DNA of 39,148 nucleotides, taken from assembly GCF_018305005.1 (NCBI RefSeq), contig NZ_JAGQEG010000054.1, positions 1-39,148 of the forward strand, read 5' to 3'. The translations under genes and the position numbers were made by a program. This stretch comes from Collimonas silvisoli. GTDB lineage: Bacteria > Pseudomonadota > Gammaproteobacteria > Burkholderiales > Burkholderiaceae_D. The notes beneath the pieces were generated by a model, which was not told the DNA's origin, ran no database searches, and saw nothing but the letters and a program-made list of their open reading frames with translations. Position 1 is the stretch's first letter. Every line of letters starts with the position of its first letter. This document shows, one piece after another, positions 22,051 through 30,415 of this stretch.

Positions 22051-23022
22051 TTAGCTATCCTGCAAAAAACGCAGCATGTGCTGCGGCAGCCAGTCGAGCC
22101 GGCCGGGCGGGTTGCCGGTGGCGAAACCGACGTGGCCGCCTTGCTCCGGATATTCGAGGGTGACGCTGGCGGCGGCCTTGGGTGGCAAATGCTGCGGCGG
22201 CAGGAAGGGGTCGTTGCGGGCGTTGAGCACCAGCGTCGGCACGGTGATGTCGTTCATCACCAGCTTGGCGCTGGCGCGATGCCAGTAATCGTCGGTGTCG
22301 CGGAAGCCGTGCAGCGGTGCGGTGACGATATTGTCGAACTCGTACAGGTCGCGCGCGCGCAGCATTTTTTCGCGGTCGAACAGGCGCGGGAATTGCTGCA
22401 ATTTGTCGAGCGATTTGCTTTTCATGGTGCGCAGGAAGGAGCGCGTGTACAGCATGTTGAAGCCATGCGACAGGGCGGCGCCACCGCCGGCCAGATCCAG
22501 CGGTGCGGAAATGGCGCAGGCGGCGTCGACGATTTCCGCCTGATGCTGGGATTCGCCGAGCCAGCGCAGCAATGCATTGCCGCCGAGTGAAACGCCGGTG
22601 GCGTACAGTTTGCCGAATTGTTTGAGCGCTCGGTTGGCGAGCAGGCGGCGCAGTATCCAGTCGACTTCTTCGGCGTCGCCGGAGTGATAAAAGCGCGGCG
22701 CCTGGTTGATTTCGCCGGAACAGCCGCGGAAATGCGGCACCGCACCGGACCAGCCCAGCGTCGCCAGTTGCGCCATCAGGGCGCGGCTATAGTGGCTGCC
22801 GGAAGAGCCTTCCAGGCCGTGAAACAGCACCACCAGCGGCTGCCCGGGCTGGCCGTCGACAAAATCGATATCGATGAAATCGCCATCCGGCGTATCCCAG
22901 CGCTCGCGCCTGTAGACGACCATGGGTTTGCTGATGCAAGTGGCGGGGTAAATGGTTTGCAGATGACCGCCCGGCAGCCATAGCGGCGCCGGGTAGGTGC
23001 TTGGTGAGACGGAAGAACGCAT
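22051..23022 (-). CDS. Alpha/beta hydrolase, YheT family
   Basis: This 323-aa hydrolase belongs to the YheT/ABHD-like group (COG0429), whose physiological substrates are mostly unknown esters or lipids. LPGGHLQTIYP near residue 16 is the family signature. FHGLEGSSGSHY (68-78) forms the oxyanion region, and GVSLGGN (143-149) carries nucleophile S145. An aspartate in NARNDPFLPP and a histidine in GGHVGFATG complete the triad. No signal peptide is present, so it is cytoplasmic. It lies 21 bases after the NTF2-like gene and abuts the downstream hypothetical gene. The start at 23022 has AGGAG rather far upstream; no better start is nearby. Confidence 0.92.
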   Translation of the reverse strand: MRSSVSPSTYPAPLWLPGGHLQTIYPATCISKPMVVYRRERWDTPDGDFIDIDFVDGQPGQPLVVLFHGLEGSSGSHYSRALMAQLATLGWSGAVPHFRGCSGEINQAPRFYHSGDAEEVDWILRRLLANRALKQFGKLYATGVSLGGNALLRWLGESQHQAEIVDAACAISAPLDLAGGGAALSHGFNMLYTRSFLRTMKSKSLDKLQQFPRLFDREKMLRARDLYEFDNIVTAPLHGFRDTDDYWHRASAKLVMNDITVPTLVLNARNDPFLPPQHLPPKAAASVTLEYPEQGGHVGFATGNPPGRLDWLPQHMLRFLQDS

Positions 23023-23043
23023 ACTATTCTGTGTTGCTCCTGT

Positions 23044-23475
23044 TCAGTGCAAGGTGGTGCTGGATACGTTTTCTTCAGGTGCCGCACCAGGCGCTACCGA
23101 GGCGTGATGCAGCACGATGCGCCAGCCGCGCGGTGTCTTCATATAGATATTGGTCGCCAGGATATGCATCTCCCGATCGGAGTCGCTGGCTTGATGCAGC
23201 TCTTCCACCAGATTATGAATACTGGTCGACATATTCTGCGTCACGTGCAGCTGGCGCGCACGGATATGCACGCCGCCGCGTTCGAACAAGCTCTCGAAAG
23301 TGGCCCGGATCGCCGCATGTCCATGCAGTCGCGGCGCATTCGGATGGATGCAGACGATTTCGTCGTCGTCGGCCCATAGGGCCATCATGGCCTCGATATC
23401 GGCCCGGCTCATGGCGTCGTAAAAAGCGGTCTCGGTTTCTTCGGCTGAACCATGCATAAACTTGGCGTGCGGCAT
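23044..23475 (-). CDS. NTF2-like / SnoaL-type protein (YybH-DUF4440 group)
   Basis: This 143-aa protein has the cone-shaped NTF2 fold. Helix AEETETAFYDAMSRADIEAMMALWADDDEIVCIHPNAPRLHGHAAIRATFESLF is typical in layout, followed by strands ending in MKTPRGWRIVLHHAS. Such proteins either bind small ligands or act as small isomerases or hydrolases; the function here is unknown. The ribosome site GGAGG stands four to five bases from the ATG, the best in this cluster. It heads the unit with yheT and the hypothetical gene. A terminator for the ilvE unit lies just upstream, so it must have its own promoter, probably within the 50-base gap, or depend on read-through. Confidence 0.88.
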   Translation of the reverse strand: MPHAKFMHGSAEETETAFYDAMSRADIEAMMALWADDDEIVCIHPNAPRLHGHAAIRATFESLFERGGVHIRARQLHVTQNMSTSIHNLVEELHQASDSDREMHILATNIYMKTPRGWRIVLHHASVAPGAAPEENVSSTTLH

Positions 23476-23495
23476 ATAGCCTCCGTGCTGTCATC

Positions 23496-23520
23496 AAAAA
23501 AGGGAGCTGCGCTCCCTTTG
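23496..23520 (-). terminator. Terminator after the ilvE-CHCC zinc-finger unit
   Basis: Stem AAGGGAGC/GCTCCCTT with a 3-nt loop is followed on the minus strand by six or more U. It ends transcription just past the zinc-finger gene stop at 23527. Confidence 0.88.
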
Positions 23521-23526
23521 TTTCGA

Positions 23527-23727
23527 TCAATGGCCTTTGATCACGGCGCCCGGTTTCAGCCGGTACTGCGTGCCGCAGTAAGGGCATTTGGCGCTGCCGC
23601 TGCTGTCGAGATTCAGAAACACCCGGGGATGCGAAGACCAGGTCGGCATCAGCGGGTTAGGACAATGCGCCGGCAAATCCTTGCCGTCGAGTTCAACCGG
23701 GGTTTGAAGGTTTGTTGCTGTGTTCAT
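23527..23727 (-). CDS. Small CHCC zinc-finger protein
   Basis: This 66-aa protein has the zf-CHCC fold related to the mitochondrial complex I subunit NDUFS6. The zinc ligands are C22, H33, C48 and C51 (C-x10-H-x14-C-x2-C), ending CPYCGTQYRLKPG. The bacterial role is not established. I start at the ATG of MNTATNLQTP, preceded by GGAGAAACAG; a longer frame upstream reads through the ilvE 3' end. It is 46 bases downstream of ilvE on the same strand and ends at the terminator, so it is co-transcribed with ilvE. Confidence 0.9.
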   Translation of the reverse strand: MNTATNLQTPVELDGKDLPAHCPNPLMPTWSSHPRVFLNLDSSGSAKCPYCGTQYRLKPGAVIKGH

Positions 23728-23773
23728 CTGTTTCTCCAAAATTACTTGTGCTGTATTAAGTACTGACGCCGGC

Positions 23774-24700
23774 TTATTGCCCGACCACGGTAAGCCAGTG
23801 TTGATATTTGGCCGACTTGCCCGCCACCACATCGAAGAACATCGCCTGCAATTTTTCGGTGATCGGGCCGCGCTTGCCTTCGCCTATGGTGCGATTGTCG
23901 AGTTCGCGGATCGGCGTGATTTCTGCGGCGGTGCCGGTAAAAAAGGCTTCATCGCTGCAATACACTTCATCGCGGGTAATGCGTTTTTCGATGACTTCGA
24001 TGCCGCTGTCGCGCGCCATGGTCAGCACCGCATCGCGCGTGATGCCGTCCAGGCAGGAGGCCAGATCGGGCGTGTAGATCTTGCCGTTCCTGACGATAAA
24101 CACGTTTTCGCCGGAGCCTTCCGAGACGTAGCCGTCGGTATCCAGCAGCAGCGCTTCGTCGTAACCGTCGGCCAGCGCTTCCTGGTTCGCCAGGATGGAA
24201 TTGATGTAATAGCCGCTGGCTTTGGCGCGCACCAGCGAAACGTTGACGTGATGGCGGCTGAATGAGGAAGTCTTGACGCGTATCCCTTTTGCCAGCCCGT
24301 CTTCTCCCAGGTAGGCGCCCCAGGGCCAGGCGGCAATCGCGACGTGGATCGTGTTGCCCTTGGCGGCGATGCCGAGTTTTTCCGAACCGATCCAGATCAG
24401 CGGCCGCATGTAGCAGGATTCCAGCTTGTTCTCGCGCACCACCTGGATTTGCGCATCGATCAGGGTTTGCAGATCGTAAGGCACTTGCATCTGGAAAATC
24501 TTGGCCGAATTCAACAGGCGCTGAGTGTGCTCTTTCAGGCGGAAAATCGCCGGGCCTTGTTCGGTCTTATAGGCGCGCACGCCCTCGAAAACCGCCATGC
24601 CGTAGTGCAGCGAATGCGTCAGGACGTGGATATTGGCGTCGCGCCAGTCAATCAGTTTGCCGTCTTTCCAAATCTTGCCGTCGCGGTCATCCATGGACAT
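23774..24700 (-). CDS. ilvE: Branched-chain amino acid aminotransferase
   Basis: This 308-aa PLP enzyme of fold type IV performs the last step of leucine, isoleucine and valine synthesis and the first of their breakdown. The PLP lysine is K160 in SLVRAKASGYYINS. Also clear are THSLHYGMAVFEGVRAY near residues 28-44, EALLLDTDGYVSEGSGENVFIV, and TGTAAEITPI near the phosphate cup. I choose the ATG at 24700 because GGGAG lies eight bases upstream; a TTG two codons earlier would crowd that site. The zinc-finger gene follows. It is divergent from pgk, with the solo repeat F in the 244-bp gap. Confidence 0.96.
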   Translation of the reverse strand: MSMDDRDGKIWKDGKLIDWRDANIHVLTHSLHYGMAVFEGVRAYKTEQGPAIFRLKEHTQRLLNSAKIFQMQVPYDLQTLIDAQIQVVRENKLESCYMRPLIWIGSEKLGIAAKGNTIHVAIAAWPWGAYLGEDGLAKGIRVKTSSFSRHHVNVSLVRAKASGYYINSILANQEALADGYDEALLLDTDGYVSEGSGENVFIVRNGKIYTPDLASCLDGITRDAVLTMARDSGIEVIEKRITRDEVYCSDEAFFTGTAAEITPIRELDNRTIGEGKRGPITEKLQAMFFDVVAGKSAKYQHWLTVVGQ

Positions 24701-24741
24701 GTTCAAATCTCCCGTTTCAAATAAGAGGGCTTCAAAACCCT

Positions 24742-24767
24742 GTCATCCTCGCGTGCGCGGGAATGAC
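24742..24767. repeat. Solo hybrid dRS3-like hairpin, copy F (ilvE-pgk gap)
   Basis: A single hairpin begins with the left-arm outer end (GTCATCCTCGCG) and finishes with the right-arm outer end (GCGCGGGAATGAC). Both outer GTC/GAC ends are kept and both inner CCAT ends are lost. It looks like a paired element that collapsed by recombination or slippage between its two CGCG cores. Confidence 0.85.
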
Positions 24768-24944
24768 GCTGCTAGGTTTTAAGGCAGGTAAATTGACATT
24801 TTAACGGATTCGACGCGGCCTACTCTGTAGAATATTGGTCTCGCCGTGTGTCTTTCGAGAACCGCTATGTGCGCAAAACCATGTTTTGACGGAGGCTGCT
24901 GGAGTAAAATAGCGACTTTTCCTCACTGATATTGTCTGATCGAC

Positions 24945-26135
24945 ATGAAATTCAATCGACTAAGCGACTTGATCGCGCAACACCAGCTGCAAGGCAAGCG
25001 CGTGTTTATCCGTGCCGACCTCAATGTGCCGCAAGACGCGGCCGGCAATATTACTGAAGATACGCGCGTGCGCGCTTCGGTGCCGGCGATTCGCCAGGCG
25101 CTTGACGCGGGGGCGGCGGTGATGGTGACTTCACATCTGGGACGTCCGGTCGAAGGCGAATTCAAGCCGGAAGATTCGCTGGCGCCTATCGCCAAGCGTC
25201 TGGCGGAATTGCTGGGGCAGCCGGTTGAGTTGCGCCAAAACTGGGTCGATGGCGTAGAAGTAGCGCCGGGTCAGGTGGTGTTGCTGGAAAATTGCCGCGT
25301 CAACAAGGGCGAGAAAAAGAATAGCGACGAGCTGGCGCAAAAGATCGCCAAGCTTTGCGATATCTATGTGAACGACGCTTTCGGCACCGCCCATCGGGCC
25401 GAAGCCACCACCCACGGCATCGCCAAATTTGCGCCGGTTGCTTGCGCCGGCCCCTTGCTGGCGGCTGAGCTGGACGCTTTGGGTAAAGCCTTGAACCAGC
25501 CGGCGCGGCCGCTGGTGGCGATCGTTGCCGGCTCCAAGGTGTCGAGCAAGCTGACTATATTGAAAGCGCTGGCCGACAAGGTCGACAATCTGATCGTCGG
25601 CGGCGGCATCGCCAATACCTTCTTGCTGGCCAGCGGCCTGAAAATCGGCAAATCGCTGGCGGAACCGGATCTGGTCGATGAAGCTAAAGCGATTATCGAG
25701 ATGATGGCCAAGCGCGGCGCCTCGGTGCCGATTCCAGTGGACGTGGTGTGCGCCAAGGAGTTTTCACCGATGGCGGCGGCGCAGGTCAAGGATGTCGGCG
25801 ATGTGGCCGACGACGACCTGATTCTGGACATCGGCCCCAAGACCGCGGCGACGCTGGCAGCGCAAATCGGCCAGGCCGGCAGCATCGTCTGGAACGGCCC
25901 GGTCGGCGTGTTCGAATTCGATCAGTTCGGCGAAGGCACCAAGACGCTGGCGCTGGCGATTGCCGGTTCCAAGGCATTTTCGATTGCCGGCGGCGGCGAT
26001 ACGCTGGCGGCGATCGCCAAATACAAGATTACCGACAAGATCGGTTATATCTCCACCGGCGGCGGCGCTTTCCTGGAGTTTCTGGAGGGAAAGACCTTGC
26101 CGGCGGTTGAGATTCTGTTGCAGCGCGCTGCTTGA
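24945..26135 (+). CDS. pgk: Phosphoglycerate kinase
   Basis: This 396-aa glycolytic and gluconeogenic enzyme interconverts 1,3-bisphosphoglycerate and 3-phosphoglycerate with ADP/ATP. The N-terminal signature [14 protein letters not shown] (18-31), the substrate arginines in [12 protein letters not shown] and [10 protein letters not shown], the [12 protein letters not shown] segment, and the C-terminal nucleotide motif [15 protein letters not shown] are all present. Length is normal. The ATG at 24945 has no strong ribosome site. TAAAAT at 24905-24910 is a possible -10, but the upstream -35 is poor. The gene starts a lower-glycolysis block with pyk and fba. Confidence 0.98.
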   Translation: MKFNRLSDLIAQHQLQGKRVFIRADLNVPQDAAGNITEDTRVRASVPAIRQALDAGAAVMVTSHLGRPVEGEFKPEDSLAPIAKRLAELLGQPVELRQNWVDGVEVAPGQVVLLENCRVNKGEKKNSDELAQKIAKLCDIYVNDAFGTAHRAEATTHGIAKFAPVACAGPLLAAELDALGKALNQPARPLVAIVAGSKVSSKLTILKALADKVDNLIVGGGIANTFLLASGLKIGKSLAEPDLVDEAKAIIEMMAKRGASVPIPVDVVCAKEFSPMAAAQVKDVGDVADDDLILDIGPKTAATLAAQIGQAGSIVWNGPVGVFEFDQFGEGTKTLALAIAGSKAFSIAGGGDTLAAIAKYKITDKIGYISTGGGAFLEFLEGKTLPAVEILLQRAA

Positions 26136-26166
26136 CTAAAGGGATATTCGGGATATTCGAGAACTC

Positions 26167-26235
26167 CGTCATCCTCGCGAACGCGGGGATCCAGGTTGCA
26201 GCCTAAAATGGATTCCCGCGTTCGCGGGAATGACG
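26167..26235. repeat. Paired dRS3-like hairpin element, copy G (pgk-pyk gap)
   Basis: The right arm (26208-26234) is canonical, with core GCGTTCGC. The left arm (26168-26194) has decayed at two points (CCTCGCG and CCAG). The spacer is 13 bp. It fills much of the 171-bp gap between pgk and pyk. Confidence 0.9.
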
Positions 26236-26306
26236 CCGACGGGATGATTCGAATTCCTTATTAAGATCGCTACACATTTTATTCATGCGGTACTGAAAGG
26301 TTGTCC

Positions 26307-27740
26307 ATGCAAAGAGCTACCAAGATCGTCGCCACTATCGGACCTGCATCCAGCGATGCCGACACACTGGCGCGGATGTTCACCGCCGGGGTCGATGTGG
26401 TGCGCCTGAATTTTTCGCATGGCAAGGCGCAGGATCATATCGATCGCGCCAAGCTGGTGCGTGAAGTAGCCGCGGCTTGCGGCAAGCAAGTCGCCATCAT
26501 GGCCGATTTGCAGGGCCCGAAGATCCGGGTCGGCAAGTTCGAGCAAGGCAAGATCGAATTGACGAATGGCGAAAAATTCATTCTCGACGCCGATTGCGCC
26601 ATGGGCAGCCTGGAGCGCGTCGGTCTCGATTACAAGGCCTTGCCGCGTGACTTGAAACCCGCTGATGTGCTGTTGCTCAACGATGGCTTGATCGTATTGA
26701 CGGTCGAGAAAATCATCGGCAACGAAATTCACACCATCGTCAAGATCGGCGGTGAACTGTCCAACAACAAGGGCATCAACCGCCAGGGCGGCGGTTTGTC
26801 GGCGCCGGCGCTGACCGCCAAGGACATGGATGACATCAAGACTGCCATGAGTTTCCGGGCCGATTACGTTGCTGTTTCTTTCCCGAAGAACGCCACCGAT
26901 ATGGAAATGGCGCGGCAACTGGCGAATGTCGCCGGCGAAGCTTACGATCACAAGCCGATGATGATCGCCAAGATCGAACGGGCCGAAGCGATCCCGGTGT
27001 TGCAAGAAATTCTCGATGCTTCCGACGGTATCATGGTGGCCCGCGGCGATCTGGCGGTGGAAGTCGGCAATGCCGCTGTGCCTGCGCTGCAAAAGCGCAT
27101 GATCAAGATGGCGCGCGCGTCCAACAAGCTGGCGATCACCGCGACCCAGATGATGGAGTCGATGATCGTCAATGCGGTGCCGACCCGGGCCGAAGTATCC
27201 GACGTCGCCAACGCTGTGCTGGACGGCACCGACGCCGTGATGACTTCCGCTGAAACCGCTTCCGGCAAATATCCGGTGGAGACGGTGGAAGCGATGGCGG
27301 CGATTTGCCTGGAAGCCGAGAAATCGGAAGACTGCAAGCTCGACGCCGATTTCCTGAATGTCCGCTTCACCCGTGTCGATCAATCTATTGCCTATGGCGC
27401 CTTGTTTACCGCGCACCATTTGCGGGTCAAGGCGATTGCGGCACTGACCGAATCCGGCTCCACGCCGCTGTGGATGAGCCGGCACAACATCGATATCCCT
27501 ATTTTTGCCCTCACCCCAAGTGTCGCCACCCAGCGCAAAGCTGCCTTGTACCGCAATGTGCAAACTTTTGAACTGGGTAAATCCACTGACCGCGAAGCAG
27601 TGTTGAAGGCCGCGCAGAATTTGCTGCTGGCCAAGGGCGTGGTGCAACTGGGCGATCTGGTGGTGGTCACATGGGGTGAGCCGATGGGGCAAATCGGCGG
27701 CACCAACGCGCTCAAGATCATGAAGATCGGCGAGTATTGA
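26307..27740 (+). CDS. pyk: Pyruvate kinase
   Basis: This 477-aa enzyme converts phosphoenolpyruvate and ADP to pyruvate and ATP. Signatures are TKIVATIGPASS at the N-terminus, VVRLNFSHGKAQDH, MADLQGPKIRVGKF, the catalytic IAKIERAEAI, GIMVARGDLAVEVG and ATQMMESMI. The B domain occupies roughly residues 75-170. The sequence ends with the allosteric C domain, of the PykA-like subtype by my reading. I use the ATG at 26307 because AAAGG sits six bases before it; a TTG two codons earlier is less likely. It is preceded by repeat G and followed after 96 bases by fba. Confidence 0.97.
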   Translation: MQRATKIVATIGPASSDADTLARMFTAGVDVVRLNFSHGKAQDHIDRAKLVREVAAACGKQVAIMADLQGPKIRVGKFEQGKIELTNGEKFILDADCAMGSLERVGLDYKALPRDLKPADVLLLNDGLIVLTVEKIIGNEIHTIVKIGGELSNNKGINRQGGGLSAPALTAKDMDDIKTAMSFRADYVAVSFPKNATDMEMARQLANVAGEAYDHKPMMIAKIERAEAIPVLQEILDASDGIMVARGDLAVEVGNAAVPALQKRMIKMARASNKLAITATQMMESMIVNAVPTRAEVSDVANAVLDGTDAVMTSAETASGKYPVETVEAMAAICLEAEKSEDCKLDADFLNVRFTRVDQSIAYGALFTAHHLRVKAIAALTESGSTPLWMSRHNIDIPIFALTPSVATQRKAALYRNVQTFELGKSTDREAVLKAAQNLLLAKGVVQLGDLVVVTWGEPMGQIGGTNALKIMKIGEY

Positions 27741-27836
27741 ATTGCTTGGAGCAGAATCGGTTGGGGCACTTTCTTTTCGCATTGCTGCCCAACTTGAGCG
27801 CTGTTCCACAACAGATTTTTATTATCGGAGTACAAC

Positions 27837-28901
27837 ATGCCTCTCGTATCCATGCGTCAATTGCTGGACCATGCAGCTGAAAACAGCTATGGCCTGCCTG
27901 CTTTCAACGTCAACAACCTGGAACAAGTCACCGCCATCATGCAGGCTGCCGATGAAGTCGGCGCGCCGGTCATCATGCAAGCCTCGGCCGGCGCCCGCAA
28001 ATATGCCGGTGAAGCGTTTTTGCGGCACCTGATCGAAGCGGCGGTAGAAGCCTACCCGCACATTCCGGTGGTGATGCATCAGGATCACGGCCAGTCGCCG
28101 GCGGTATGCATGGCGGCGATCAAGTCAGGTTTCACCTCGGTGATGATGGACGGTTCGCTGATGGAAGACGGCAAATCGGTTGCCAGCTACGAATACAACG
28201 TTGAAGTATCGCGCAAAGTGGTGGAGTTCTCGCACGCCATCGGCGTCACCGTGGAAGCGGAACTGGGCGTGCTCGGTTCGCTGGAAACCATGATGGGCGA
28301 CAAGGAAGACGGTCACGGCGCCGACGGCAAGATGACCCGCGAGCAGCTGCTGACCGATGTCTCGCAAGCCGCCGATTTCGTCAAGCAGACCCAATGCGAT
28401 GCGCTGGCGATTGCGATCGGTACTTCGCACGGCGCGTACAAGTTCTCGCGCAAGCCAACCGGCGATATCCTGGCGATTGAGCGCATCAAGGAAATCCACA
28501 CCCGCATTCCCAACACCCATCTGGTGATGCATGGTTCGTCATCGGTACCGCAGGAATTGCTGGCGGAAATCCGTCAGTTCGGCGGCGACATGAAAGAAAC
28601 CTACGGTGTGCCGGTGGAAGAAATCCAGGAAGGGATTCGTCACGGCGTACGCAAGATTAATATCGATACCGATATTCGCCTGGCAATGACTGGCGCGATC
28701 CGCCGTTATCTGATCGAAAATCCAAGTAAATTCGATCCGCGCGATTACCTCAAGCCGGCGCGCGAAGCTGCCAAGGCAGTGGTGAAAGCCCGTTTCCTGG
28801 CGTTTGGCTGCGAAGGCCAGGCTGCCAAGATCAAGCCTGTTTCCCTGGAAAAAATTGCAGAGAAATACAAGAAGGGCGAGCTGGCGCAGATCGTTCAGTA
28901 A
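27837..28901 (+). CDS. fba: Fructose-bisphosphate aldolase, class II
   Basis: This 354-aa zinc-dependent aldolase splits fructose-1,6-bisphosphate to dihydroxyacetone phosphate and glyceraldehyde-3-phosphate. Zinc and substrate residues lie in [12 protein letters not shown], in the EAELGVLG strand, in [13 protein letters not shown] and in [26 protein letters not shown] binds phosphate. The length and sequence suit the CbbA-like class IIB subgroup. ATCGGAG precedes the ATG at good spacing. It is the third glycolytic gene in the run, and two hairpins follow before purC. Confidence 0.97.
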   Translation: MPLVSMRQLLDHAAENSYGLPAFNVNNLEQVTAIMQAADEVGAPVIMQASAGARKYAGEAFLRHLIEAAVEAYPHIPVVMHQDHGQSPAVCMAAIKSGFTSVMMDGSLMEDGKSVASYEYNVEVSRKVVEFSHAIGVTVEAELGVLGSLETMMGDKEDGHGADGKMTREQLLTDVSQAADFVKQTQCDALAIAIGTSHGAYKFSRKPTGDILAIERIKEIHTRIPNTHLVMHGSSSVPQELLAEIRQFGGDMKETYGVPVEEIQEGIRHGVRKINIDTDIRLAMTGAIRRYLIENPSKFDPRDYLKPAREAAKAVVKARFLAFGCEGQAAKIKPVSLEKIAEKYKKGELAQIVQ

Positions 28902-28919
28902 CAGCTATATGCGGTGCCG

Positions 28920-28940
28920 GCGCCAGGCAAGTCCTGGCGC
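28920..28940 (+). terminator. Hairpin after fba, without U tract
   Basis: GCGCCAGG-CAAGT-CCTGGCGC is a perfect 8-bp stem, but AATAAC follows rather than U. It may stabilise the fba mRNA 3' end rather than terminate. Confidence 0.5.
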
Positions 28941-28948
28941 AATAACTT

Positions 28949-28988
28949 ACCAGGTGCAGAATGATGTTTACATCGTTCTTTACCTGGT
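28949..28988 (+). terminator. Long hairpin ahead of purC, terminator or leader structure
   Basis: The pairs ACCAGGT/ACCTGGT, AGAA/TTCT and ATGT/ACAT nest with small symmetric internal loops, followed by TTTTC. It ends only 21 bases before the purC ATG, so it could act as an fba terminator, a purC attenuator, or both. Confidence 0.6.
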
Positions 28989-29009
28989 TTTCTGACTTTT
29001 GGAACAACC

Positions 29010-29906
29010 ATGACAAGCCTCTACCAATCCACCATTACCTCACTGCCATTGCTCGGTCGCGGCAAGGTGCGCGAAAACTATGCCGTCGGTGAAGACAAGA
29101 TTCTGATCGTGACTTCCGATCGCCTGTCGGCTTTCGACGTCATCATGAATCAACCTATTCCGGGCAAAGGCAAGGTCTTGAACCGCATGTCCGATTTCTG
29201 GTTTGAAAAGCTGGCGGCGATAGTCCCCAACCATCTGACCGGGATTGCCCCGGAGTCGGTGGTGGCGCCGGATGAAGTCGAGCAAGTGCGTGGCCGTGCA
29301 GTGGTGGCGAAGCGCCTGCAGCCGATCATGGTCGAAGCGGTGGTGCGTGGCTACATCATCGGATCGGGCTGGAAAGACTATCAGGCGACTGGTGCGATCT
29401 GCGGCATTTCCTTGCCGGCGGGTTTGCAACAGGCTGCCAAGCTGGCTGAGCCGATTTTCACCCCGGCCGCCAAGGCCGAGATGGGCGAGCATGACGAGAA
29501 CATCAGCTTTGCCGACATGGAAAACCGCATCGGCAAGGAATTGGCTGAAAAGATCCGCAGCATCAGTATCGAACTGTACAAGACCGCAGCCGACTACGCG
29601 GCGACGCGCGGCATCATCATCGCCGACACCAAATTCGAATTCGGCCTCGATCAGGACGGCGTTCTGCATCTGATGGATGAAGTGCTGACTGCCGATTCAT
29701 CGCGCTTCTGGCCGGCCTCCAGCTATCAGGTCGGGATCTCGCCGCCATCGTTCGACAAGCAGTTCGTGCGCGATTACCTGGAAACCGTCACCAGCTGGAA
29801 CAAGACTGCGCCTGCGCCGACCCTGCCCGAAGATGTCATCGAAAAAACCGGCGCAAAATATCGTGAAGCGCTGTTTAGCTTGACCGGCGAAACGCTGAAG
29901 GATTGA
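29010..29906 (+). CDS. purC: SAICAR synthase
   Basis: This 298-aa enzyme of purine synthesis joins CAIR with aspartate using ATP. The sequence shows [11 protein letters not shown] at the start, [38 protein letters not shown], and the later [16 protein letters not shown] and [10 protein letters not shown] signatures of the longer (yeast/Burkholderia-like) PurC form. A short purine-rich site precedes the ATG. It opens the tight purC-purE-purK-sua5 operon; its stop sits within three bases of the purE start. The long hairpin just upstream may regulate entry into the operon. Confidence 0.97.
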   Translation: MTSLYQSTITSLPLLGRGKVRENYAVGEDKILIVTSDRLSAFDVIMNQPIPGKGKVLNRMSDFWFEKLAAIVPNHLTGIAPESVVAPDEVEQVRGRAVVAKRLQPIMVEAVVRGYIIGSGWKDYQATGAICGISLPAGLQQAAKLAEPIFTPAAKAEMGEHDENISFADMENRIGKELAEKIRSISIELYKTAADYAATRGIIIADTKFEFGLDQDGVLHLMDEVLTADSSRFWPASSYQVGISPPSFDKQFVRDYLETVTSWNKTAPAPTLPEDVIEKTGAKYREALFSLTGETLKD

Positions 29907-29908
29907 TG

Positions 29909-30415
29909 ATGACTAAGGATACTGTGAGCCAGCCGCTGATCGGCATCGTCATGGGTTCCTCCTCAGACTGGGAGGTGATGCAGCACGCGGTCGCCATCCT
30001 GAGCGAGTTTGGCGTTGCCCACGAGGCGCAGGTGATCTCGGCGCACCGCATGCCGGATCAGATGTTTGCTTATGCTGAAACGGCCCGTGCGCGCGGCTTG
30101 CGCGCCATCATCGCCGGCGCCGGCGGCGCTGCCCATCTGCCGGGCATGATCGCCGCCAAGACCATCGTGCCGGTGCTGGGCGTACCGGTGCCGTCCAAGT
30201 ATCTGCGCGGCGAGGATTCCTTGCTGTCCATCGTGCAGATGCCGAAAGGGATTCCGGTTGCTACTTACGCCATTGGCGAAGCTGGCGCGGCAAATGCCGC
30301 TTTGTCGGCCATCGCCATGCTGGCCGCCACCGACGAGGTACTCGCCGATAAGCTGCTGGCGTTCCGCGCCAAGCAGACGCAAATTGCCCTTGATATGAAA
30401 TTGCCTCCGGTATGA
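29909..30415 (+). CDS. purE: N5-carboxyaminoimidazole ribonucleotide mutase
   Basis: This 168-aa class I PurE moves the carboxyl group of N5-CAIR to make CAIR for PurC. The signatures [25 protein letters not shown] with the catalytic histidine, and [14 protein letters not shown] are complete. Three start codons lie in a row (TTG, ATG, ATG). I use the ATG at 29909 because AAGGA is six bases upstream of it; 29906 would overlap the purC stop by one base and sit too close. It overlaps purK by four bases (ATGA). Confidence 0.97.
   Translation: MTKDTVSQPLIGIVMGSSSDWEVMQHAVAILSEFGVAHEAQVISAHRMPDQMFAYAETARARGLRAIIAGAGGAAHLPGMIAAKTIVPVLGVPVPSKYLRGEDSLLSIVQMPKGIPVATYAIGEAGAANAALSAIAMLAATDEVLADKLLAFRAKQTQIALDMKLPPV

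Noticed and set aside
24886-24910. TTGACG and TAAAAT as a sigma-70 promoter for pgk
   Set aside because: The spacing is only 13 bases. With 17 bases the -35 becomes TGTTTT, too poor to call.
10062-26235. CRISPR array formed by the recurring ATTCCC-type repeats
   Set aside because: Copies are thousands of bases apart, lie singly in intergenic gaps in inverted pairs, and have no regular spacers or cas genes.
26283-27809. 508-aa minus-strand frame opposite pyk
   Set aside because: It mirrors pyruvate kinase throughout and has the histidine/arginine/glycine-rich composition of an antisense frame, with no recognisable domain.
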